Assembly (NCBI GenBank): GCA_046153985.1
Contig: JBJXFD010000556.1
Location: forward strand, 1 to 5,524
Direction: 5' to 3'
Length of the DNA: 5,524 bases
Source of the DNA: JABWAJ01 sp046153985
GTDB taxonomy: Bacteria > Bacteroidota > Bacteroidia > Chitinophagales > Saprospiraceae
The notes beneath the pieces are model-generated. The model was given only the letters and a program-made list of their open reading frames with translations, ran no database searches and was not told where the DNA came from. Shown piece after piece: positions 1-5,524 of this stretch; position 1 is the first letter of the stretch; each line of letters starts with the position of its first letter. Both the position numbers and the translations under genes were made by a program.

Positions 1-139
1 GAGCTGCAAAGTCCACCCCTGATTTTTTGACCTTCCCCTGCATTTGGCGGTTGAAACCAATTCCCGCACAGCGAAGAAACCTAACTTTATCTCTTGCGCA
101 ATCCAGCGCTCTATTCACTCGAAACAAAGCGAAGCAATC
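1..139. other. Leader upstream of the fusion gene, no gene recognised
   Basis: No supported gene. A short open stretch ends in TGA at 28-30 and could be the last nine codons of an upstream gene, but nothing confirms it. TAACTTTA at 82-89 resembles a Bacteroidota -7 element, but no TTG sits at proper spacing upstream. The bases just before ATG 140 are purine-rich (AACAAAGCGAAGCAATC) without a clear Shine-Dalgarno core. Confidence 0.4.
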
Positions 140-2599
140 ATGGCATCACAGGAAATGGTATTGGCCACCGCGATCTTATTAGCCGCCTACTGCGGGGTCA
201 TTTTGTATTTCGTATATCGTGGGGCGCGCAAAAACCGCTCGATGGCCGATTATGCCCTCGGCAGCGTCCAGTTTTCACCGATTACAGTGGGACTTTCTTT
301 AGCAGCGGCGATTACCAGCGCGGCTACCTTTATCATCAATCCGGGATTCATCGCCCTGTACGGCATGAGTGGCATTTTGGCGATGGGAATTGTGCTGCCT
401 TTGGGGCTATTCATCTCGTTGGTCATCCTCACCAAAAGTTTTCGCAAACACGGCGCTACGGTCAAGGCCCTTACCATGGCCCAGTGGATCGGCAAGCGTT
501 ACGGGAGTCCTGGCTTTTCGCTCTATATGGCTTTTTTATCCTTGTTGCTCATCACCTTTATTGTGCTGATTTGTGTGGGCATGACCAAGGTTTTGGCCAG
601 TGCGCTCAACGTGCAGGAGTTGTATGTGCTGATCGGCATGGTCATTTTTGTGTTCGGATACATGATGTTTGGCGGCGCCAACTCGATGGTTTATACCAAT
701 ACGATTCAGGCGGTATTGATGATCATTGTGGCCGTCATTTTGCTGGGGTCAGGCTACGAACATTTTAGTCACGGCGTTCATGGCTTCTTAGACAAACTCA
801 ACGCCATTGATCCTGCGCTGACCCAAGCCACCAATCCGGCCAGCTTTTTGTTCCGCGATTTTTTTGAAGTCATTTTTTGCAATTTCATCGTAGGCATTGC
901 CATCGTTTGTCAACCCCACATCATCACCAAATCCCTGTTGCTCAAGGAAGAACGTGACTTGAATAAATACCTGATTACGGCTATTTTGGTGGAAACCCTC
1001 TTCTTTTTGGTGGTCATTGCGGGCCTGTACGCACGGCTTAGTTTTCCTGATTTGAAAGCCAATGGCGTCGCACTGAGTGTAGACGGGATCATTCCAGCGT
1101 ATGTGGTGCAGGAATTCCCGGTTTATGTTGGGCTGCTCGTGATTTTGGGGCTACTTTCTGCCGGACTTTCCACCCTGGAGGGCCTGATCCAGTCGGTCTC
1201 CACCACCATCACCTCCGACATCATCGAACCGTTGTTTGGCAAACACTACGGCGAAGGCGAAGCGCGGGGCAATCGGCTGGTCTTTACCAACCGGGCAGTC
1301 ATCGTTGCCCTGGGTGGAATTGCGATTCTGTTGTCGTGGTACCAGTTGGTCAATCCGAATTTGAGCGTAGGCATCTTTGCCCAAAACGGCGTTTATGCTT
1401 ATTTCTCTGCGGCATTCGTGCCGGTTTTGTTCGGCATTTTCATCAAAGAAGCACCGCGTGCTGCGCCCATATTGGCTTCCGTCACGGCCATTGTTGTCCA
1501 TTTTTCCATTTACTACGGCGGATTGACGGAGTATATGAAAGAACCTGTGCGCAATCCGGCCATTGCCGCGGCCTTGGCAATTTTAGCGTCGGTGCTAGTT
1601 GGACTACTGGTGCTGGCCTGGTACCGGATGAAAAAAACGCCTGGGACAAAAAGCCTGCTCCTGCTGCCAATTTTTGCTTTGCTTGGAAATGTTGCGTGCG
1701 CCACACCTGCCCAAAATGTTGTTGACCGTCAAACCCATCCCATCATGACGACCGATTCCCTCACCAAGTTTGTGAAACTGTCGAACGGCATTCAAATTGC
1801 CTACACCGAAGCCGGCGCTGGAAATAAAACCCTGCTGTTCATTCATGGCTTAGGCAGCAATAAAAAAAGCTGGCAAAAAAACATTGCTGTGCTGAAAGAC
1901 CGCTACCGCTGCATCGCCCTCGACTTGCCGGGCTACGAAGAATCCTCCAAAGGGGCCTATCCATTTTCGATGCATTTTTTTGCGGAAACGGTCGTCGAAT
2001 TCATCCGCCACCTGAAATTAGAACGCGTAACTTTAGTCGGGCATTCGATGGGGGGGCAGGTTGCCACCACCCTGGCGCTGGCGCAACCCGACCTGATCGA
2101 AAAGCTGATCCTGATTGCTCCGGCGGGATTTGAGACGTTCACGGAAGCAGAAACAAACTGGTTCAAAGCAGTGTATACGCCGGCGGTCGTGAAAGGAACG
2201 TCGGTGGAGCAAATCCGCAAGAACTTTGAAATCAACTTTTTTTCGTTTCCGAAAGACGCTGAATTCATGATTGAAGACCGCCTTAAACTGCGGGAAATGC
2301 CCGAAGCTTACGACTATTATTGCAACATGATTCCGCAAAACGTGATGGCCATGCTCGACGAACCCGTATACGAACGCCTGCAAAACATCAAAACGCCGAC
2401 CCTCATCATTTATGGCGCTAACGACCAGCTTATCCCCAATCAATTGTTGCACAAAGGGTTGACCGTGTTTGAGGTTGCCCGCAAAGGGCATTTTAAAATC
2501 CCTGGCAGCAAGCTGGCTTTTCTGCCCAACAGCGGCCATTTTGCGCAGTGGGAACAAGCCGCTGCTGCAAATGAGGTCATTGCAGAATTTGTGGAATAG
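140..2599 (+). CDS. Sodium:solute symporter (SSS family) fused in frame to an alpha/beta hydrolase
   Basis: Seen: 819 codons in one frame with no internal stop. Residues 1-495 show 13 hydrophobic segments, near 7-26, 47-67, 76-98, 127-148, 161-178, 187-206, 240-260, 277-298, 327-355, 382-402, 410-433, 441-460 and 473-495. Positive residues cluster in loops 27-33, 99-120, 264-276 and 376-379, giving an N-out, C-in topology. SSS-like signatures are SAATFIINPGF (60-70) and LSTLEGLIQSVST (343-355); the S344/T345 pair matches the Na2-site Ser/Thr of the PutP/SGLT fold. From about 497 there is a signal-peptide-like helix, then a complete alpha/beta hydrolase: HGLG (569-572), nucleophile elbow GHSMGG (S636), acid D762 in GANDQLIP and H800 in NSGHF. 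The start at ATG 140 is preferred because the only upstream in-frame start is TTG at 44, and the 32 residues it would add are polar and unlike the family. Inferred: sodium-driven uptake of a small solute, probably a carboxylate or similar, tied to a periplasmic hydrolase. The substrate is unknown. Family calls are firm; single-polypeptide function is not proven. Confidence 0.88.
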   Translation: MASQEMVLATAILLAAYCGVILYFVYRGARKNRSMADYALGSVQFSPITVGLSLAAAITSAATFIINPGFIALYGMSGILAMGIVLPLGLFISLVILTKSFRKHGATVKALTMAQWIGKRYGSPGFSLYMAFLSLLLITFIVLICVGMTKVLASALNVQELYVLIGMVIFVFGYMMFGGANSMVYTNTIQAVLMIIVAVILLGSGYEHFSHGVHGFLDKLNAIDPALTQATNPASFLFRDFFEVIFCNFIVGIAIVCQPHIITKSLLLKEERDLNKYLITAILVETLFFLVVIAGLYARLSFPDLKANGVALSVDGIIPAYVVQEFPVYVGLLVILGLLSAGLSTLEGLIQSVSTTITSDIIEPLFGKHYGEGEARGNRLVFTNRAVIVALGGIAILLSWYQLVNPNLSVGIFAQNGVYAYFSAAFVPVLFGIFIKEAPRAAPILASVTAIVVHFSIYYGGLTEYMKEPVRNPAIAAALAILASVLVGLLVLAWYRMKKTPGTKSLLLLPIFALLGNVACATPAQNVVDRQTHPIMTTDSLTKFVKLSNGIQIAYTEAGAGNKTLLFIHGLGSNKKSWQKNIAVLKDRYRCIALDLPGYEESSKGAYPFSMHFFAETVVEFIRHLKLERVTLVGHSMGGQVATTLALAQPDLIEKLILIAPAGFETFTEAETNWFKAVYTPAVVKGTSVEQIRKNFEINFFSFPKDAEFMIEDRLKLREMPEAYDYYCNMIPQNVMAMLDEPVYERLQNIKTPTLIIYGANDQLIPNQLLHKGLTVFEVARKGHFKIPGSKLAFLPNSGHFAQWEQAAAANEVIAEFVE
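1628..1702 (+). other. Signal-peptide-like segment at the symporter-hydrolase junction
   Basis: Residues 497-521 of the fusion have the three parts of a Sec signal peptide: a basic start (MKKTPGTK), a hydrophobic core (SLLLLPIFALLG) and a small-residue end (VACA before TPAQ) giving an A-x-A type site after A521. A lipoprotein box is less likely, because the residue three before C520 is N517 rather than Leu, Val or Ile. In the fused protein the segment follows helix 13, whose end is predicted to lie in the cytoplasm, so it would cross outward as a 14th helix and place the hydrolase in the periplasm, with or without cleavage. Confidence 0.55.
1628..2599 (+). other. Alpha/beta hydrolase module with its own possible internal start (323 residues)
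   Basis: This is the C-terminal part of the 140-2599 frame, listed separately because it looks like a whole exported protein. It starts at ATG 1628 (M497 of the fusion) and would be 323 residues, a normal size for a secreted alpha/beta hydrolase. The core begins near residue 544 with a short beta strand pair, then the oxyanion-region HGLG at 569-572, DLPGYEESS at 595-603, the nucleophile elbow with S636, a lid-like helical stretch at about 665-735, the acid at D762 and the general base H800. All three triad residues are present, so the domain is probably active. The likely reaction is hydrolysis of an ester, lactone, thioester or similar bond; nothing visible fixes the substrate. There is no Shine-Dalgarno or A-rich tract just before ATG 1628, so separate initiation is possible but unsupported. 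A second in-frame ATG at 1745 would give a version without the signal-like segment. Confidence 0.6.
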
Positions 2600-2635
2600 T
2601 CATTCTTCTTGCCAATTTTGCTAAAAAATGTGTTC

Positions 2636-2670
2636 TTTTCCAACCAACCTGAGTTTAATACCCATCTTTG
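2636..2670 (+). promoter_or_regulatory. Weak Bacteroidota-type promoter candidate for the receptor gene
   Basis: CATCTTTG at 2663-2670 matches the Bacteroidota -7 element TAnnTTTG at all but the first fixed base. A T-rich tract (TTTTC, 2636-2640) lies about 22 bases upstream, at the outer limit of the usual spacing for the -33 TTG element, but it lacks the G. If used, transcription would start near 2677 and leave a leader of about 30 bases. The match is partial and was found by eye, so this is only a candidate. It suggests the receptor gene may be transcribed separately from the fusion gene. Confidence 0.25.
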
Positions 2671-2681
2671 TTCATATTCAC

Positions 2682-2696
2682 TTCTTGTAACAAGAA
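2682..2696 (+). repeat. Perfect 7-base inverted repeat upstream of the receptor gene
   Basis: TTCTTGT, one central A, then ACAAGAA form an exact palindrome ending 11 bases before the receptor ATG. It lies just downstream of the promoter candidate. As DNA it could be an operator for a dimeric regulator; as RNA it could fold into a six-pair stem with a TAA loop next to the ribosome-binding region. No T-run follows, so it is not an intrinsic terminator. Chance occurrence in AT-rich spacer is possible. Confidence 0.4.
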
Positions 2697-2707
2697 CACT
2701 AAAGTTT

Positions 2708-5500
2708 ATGAACAGAGCCAAGCTATTGCGTCCTTGTTGCCTTATCGTTTTGTGTGCACTCCTCCAGCAGGCACTTCCGGCTCAGGTCACACAGGACACC
2801 ATTCCGCCAACCACCGATTCGACTATTTCCATAGACGACGCGGTTGTGAACGGCGATTACCGGGGCATCAGCTTAGTGGATTTGCTCTCCATCTGGCAGG
2901 AGCGTTACGGGGTGAAGTTTTATTTCGACCCTGAAATTGTTCCTCAATACAAAGTCTATATCCAGTTCAAAGACGATCGGTTTTATCCCGCTTTGCGCAA
3001 AGCATTGGAAGGCAACAACCTCGCTTTTAGTTTGTTAAGCAAAACCACCATCGTCATTGCACCCCGGCAAAGTCTGAATAAAGAATATGCAATGAACATT
3101 GCCGCCGAGTGGGAAGCCGGACGCTACACGTGGCCCGATCGAAACCTTGCCACCGAAATGTCGCTGAGTTTTGGTTCAACCTCTGCTGCTGCGCTGAGTG
3201 CAAAAACGTACCAATTTCGGGGCAAACTCTACGACGAACAAAGCGACGAACCAGTGATTGGCGCCACCCTTTTGGTGCAGGCTTTGGAACGCGGCACGGC
3301 TACCGATGCAGATGGGCGCTTCGACTTGGCCCTGCCACCGGGCAAACACCAGGTGCTGGTTCAATCGGTGGGTTATCGCAACTTGACTATCAATTTAGAA
3401 ATTTATAAAGACGGGCAGGCGGACATTGCGCTGGCGCAATTTGTGATGAGTTTGGATGAAGTCATCGTCAGTGCAAAATACGCCGATGCCAACGTGCGTA
3501 ATACCCAGATTGGCGTTGAAAATCTCAGTGTAAAAACCATTCGCGAACTCCCTTCCCTCCTGGGCGAACCAGATTTGATCAAGGGCCTTGAAACGCTGGC
3601 CGGCGTCACTACGGTGGGCGAAGGCGCCGCAGGCTTCAACGTGCGCGGCGGGAATATTGATCAGAACCTCGTGCTGCAGGACGGCGCGCCTTTTTACAAT
3701 ACGGCCCACGCCCTGGGTTTCTATTCTGTTTTCAATACCGACATCATCAGCAATGTTTCGCTGTATAAAGGCGCCATTCCGGCACAGTACGGCGGACGCA
3801 CCTCCAGCGTGCTCGATGTACAGTTGCGCGAAGGCAATTTTCAGGAAGTCCACGGCTCCGGCGGCATTGGCCTTGCATACAGCCGGCTGAGCATCGAAGG
3901 TCCGCTCTGGCGCAACCGGATTTCCGGCATTGCCGCGGTGCGTGCTTCCTACTCCAACTGGATGCTGAAGGTGGTGCGGCAGTACGAAATCAGAACAAGC
4001 GCCGTTAATTTTTACGATTTCACGGCAAAGCTCAGTTTTAAGCTCACTGATCGTCAAACGCTTACACTAACCGGTTTTCAAAGCAGCGACTACTTTCGCT
4101 ATTCCAAAGAATTTGGGTACGAATGGAAAAACCAAAATGCGGCTTTGGGCTGGAATGTTATTTTTTCAGACCGGTTTTCCTCCGCTTTTCGGGCTGTTGT
4201 GGGCAAATACACCAGCAGCTTGTTTGAAGAAGGCGCGACCAATGGCTCCCGGCTTGGAAACGGGTTGACGAATATTTCCCTGAAGCAAAGCGTTTTTTTT
4301 CAGGCGAATGCCGACTGGGAATGGATGGCCGGCGTGGAAGCGACGCGGTATCTGCCTCAGGATGAACGCTTAGAAGCTTATGGCGAAAGCTCTACCGTGG
4401 CGCCATTGTCGCTGGCCAAAGACCGGGGGGATGAATGGGCGGCTTTTTTGCAAACAGAAGGTAAAATTTCAGAGCGGTTGTTCTTTTCTGCGGGACTTCG
4501 TTATTCCGGCTTCATACAACGTGGCCCGCGTTCGGTTTATACGTATCAGGAAGGGGTACCCAAAGAGATCAGTACGATCATTGGCGTCACCGATTATGGT
4601 AAAAATGAAGCCATCCAAACCTACAGTGGCCTGGAACCGCGCTTTTCCATCAAATGGCAATTAGGCCCCGAACGTTCGATCAAAGCGGGTTACAACCTCA
4701 TGCGGCAATACATCCACCTCATTTCCAATACGGCAGCTGCTACCCCCGTTGACCTTTGGCAAGTGAGCAACACGCATATCCGGCCCCAGTTGGCTCATGT
4801 GTATTCGCTTGGCTATTTCCACAATTTTCAAAAAAACCTCTGGCAAGCATCTGCCGAAGTTTATTACAAAGACTTAGATGGGATTGTTGCTTACAAAGAA
4901 ATTCCCAGGCTGCTGATCAATGAATATTTGGAAACAGAATTGCTCAGCGCTGTTGGAAGGGCGTATGGCGCTGAGTTCTCAATCAAAAAAACATCGGGCC
5001 GCTGGAGCGGGCAGTTTTCTTACGCGTGGTCGCGGAGCTTAGTGCAAACCCGCGACGCTTTGCCTACAGAAACCGTCAACGGCGGCGCCTGGTTTCCTTC
5101 TAATTTCGATCAGCCCCATCAAATCAACCTGACGCTGAAACGGCAGGTCAATCCGGTTCATGCGTTCACGGTGAATTTTACCTATCGAACCGGCCGGCCA
5201 TTTACGACCGCTGAAGCGGGATACAGCGTTGGTGGGGTGGTCATTTCTCATTATTCGCTGCGCAATGAAGGGCGGATTCCCGACTACCACCGATTAGACA
5301 TCAGCTACACGGTGGATAAAACTGCGGCCAAAGAAAAAGGCTATCGCAGTAATTTTACATTTTCAATTTATAACCTGTACGCCCGCAGCAATGCTTTTTC
5401 CGTTTTTTACAAACGCAATGTTTTCAACCAGCAGCAAGTTTATCGGTTGGCGGTGATTGGCACGGCTTTGCCTGCTATATCCTATAATTTCATCTTTTGA
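2708..5500 (+). CDS. TonB-dependent outer-membrane receptor with STN and carboxypeptidase-regulatory-like domains
   Basis: Seen: 930 residues. A signal peptide spans about 1-25 (basic start, hydrophobic core, cleavage near LPA|Q). An STN-like domain lies at about 53-120 (LVDLLSIWQERYGVKFYFD, then ALRKALEG). After a linker comes a carboxypeptidase-D-regulatory-like sandwich at about 169-250, with the EPVIGATLLVQ and TDADGRFDL motifs. DEVIVSA at 250-256 is the TonB-box-like segment. The plug covers about 272-380, with FNVRGGN (310-316), LQDGAPFYN (323-331) and YKGAIPAQYGGR (353-364). The rest is rich in alternating aromatic strands and ends in Phe, as outer-membrane barrels do. Known: such receptors import bulky ligands using TonB-ExbBD energy, and STN domains often signal through a FecR-type anti-sigma factor. 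No SusD-like partner, anti-sigma or sigma gene is present in the window. ATG 2708 is chosen because the signal peptide begins there; the longer in-frame TTG 2609 would bury it. ACTAAAGTTT before the ATG is A/T-rich, without Shine-Dalgarno. The ligand is unknown. Confidence 0.93.
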   Translation: MNRAKLLRPCCLIVLCALLQQALPAQVTQDTIPPTTDSTISIDDAVVNGDYRGISLVDLLSIWQERYGVKFYFDPEIVPQYKVYIQFKDDRFYPALRKALEGNNLAFSLLSKTTIVIAPRQSLNKEYAMNIAAEWEAGRYTWPDRNLATEMSLSFGSTSAAALSAKTYQFRGKLYDEQSDEPVIGATLLVQALERGTATDADGRFDLALPPGKHQVLVQSVGYRNLTINLEIYKDGQADIALAQFVMSLDEVIVSAKYADANVRNTQIGVENLSVKTIRELPSLLGEPDLIKGLETLAGVTTVGEGAAGFNVRGGNIDQNLVLQDGAPFYNTAHALGFYSVFNTDIISNVSLYKGAIPAQYGGRTSSVLDVQLREGNFQEVHGSGGIGLAYSRLSIEGPLWRNRISGIAAVRASYSNWMLKVVRQYEIRTSAVNFYDFTAKLSFKLTDRQTLTLTGFQSSDYFRYSKEFGYEWKNQNAALGWNVIFSDRFSSAFRAVVGKYTSSLFEEGATNGSRLGNGLTNISLKQSVFFQANADWEWMAGVEATRYLPQDERLEAYGESSTVAPLSLAKDRGDEWAAFLQTEGKISERLFFSAGLRYSGFIQRGPRSVYTYQEGVPKEISTIIGVTDYGKNEAIQTYSGLEPRFSIKWQLGPERSIKAGYNLMRQYIHLISNTAAATPVDLWQVSNTHIRPQLAHVYSLGYFHNFQKNLWQASAEVYYKDLDGIVAYKEIPRLLINEYLETELLSAVGRAYGAEFSIKKTSGRWSGQFSYAWSRSLVQTRDALPTETVNGGAWFPSNFDQPHQINLTLKRQVNPVHAFTVNFTYRTGRPFTTAEAGYSVGGVVISHYSLRNEGRIPDYHRLDISYTVDKTAAKEKGYRSNFTFSIYNLYARSNAFSVFYKRNVFNQQQVYRLAVIGTALPAISYNFIF

Positions 5501-5524
5501 AGTGTCTGTTTTTAGCGCCCGATA

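Noticed and set aside
94..101. Eight-base palindrome TTGCGCAA upstream of the fusion gene
   Set aside because: It does not extend beyond eight bases and such short palindromes are expected by chance.
44..139. N-terminal extension of the symporter from a TTG codon at 44
   Set aside because: TTG starts are rare in Bacteroidota, the added 32 residues are polar and unlike SSS N-termini, and ATG 140 opens directly into the first helix.
94..768. Long overlapping open frame of 224 codons on the same strand as the symporter
   Set aside because: Its translation is rich in His, Arg, Gly and Cys with no recognisable domain, and it lies inside a well-supported membrane-protein gene in another frame.
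2033..2557. Antisense open frame of 174 codons opposite the hydrolase part
   Set aside because: It mirrors the codon pattern of the real gene, shows no domain, and has no visible start signal.
2609..2707. N-terminal extension of the receptor from a TTG codon at 2609
   Set aside because: It would place 33 residues ahead of a clear signal peptide that starts at ATG 2708.
3395..4057. Antisense open frame of 220 codons opposite the receptor plug
   Set aside because: It lies entirely within the receptor gene, has no recognisable motif, and is explained as a shadow of its codon usage.
4291..4298. T-run inside the receptor gene considered as a slippage site or broken frame
   Set aside because: The frame stays open on both sides and the barrel sequence continues normally to the terminal Phe.

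Overview
The window reads as a piece of a Bacteroidota chromosome. The strongest evidence is the second gene, a TonB-dependent outer-membrane receptor with a signal peptide, an STN domain, a carboxypeptidase-regulatory-like beta-sandwich, a plug and a barrel, which is a typical Bacteroidota order. Neither start has a convincing Shine-Dalgarno sequence, as expected for this phylum. Base composition looks close to half GC, which would suit Saprospira- or Cytophaga-like lineages better than AT-rich Flavobacteria, but that placement is only an inference.

Layout, all on the + strand. Positions 1-139 are a leader with no recognisable gene. Positions 140-2599 are one uninterrupted reading frame of 819 codons. 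It encodes a complete 13-helix sodium:solute symporter (about residues 1-496) and, with no stop between them, a complete alpha/beta hydrolase (about residues 497-819). The junction is unusual: the hydrolase part begins with a methionine and a segment that looks like a standard Sec signal peptide. Positions 2600-2707 are a 108-base intergenic spacer with a weak Bacteroidota-type promoter candidate and a perfect 7-base inverted repeat. Positions 2708-5500 encode the 930-residue TonB-dependent receptor. The last 24 bases hold nothing that can be called.

How the parts may work together (inference). The receptor would bring an unknown ligand across the outer membrane. The hydrolase, which the predicted topology places on the periplasmic side, would cleave an ester- or amide-like bond. 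The symporter would then carry a released product across the inner membrane with sodium. The substrate cannot be read from the sequence. The symporter-hydrolase fusion is the most noteworthy item here, and whether it acts as one polypeptide, is cleaved by signal peptidase, or is also started internally is open.
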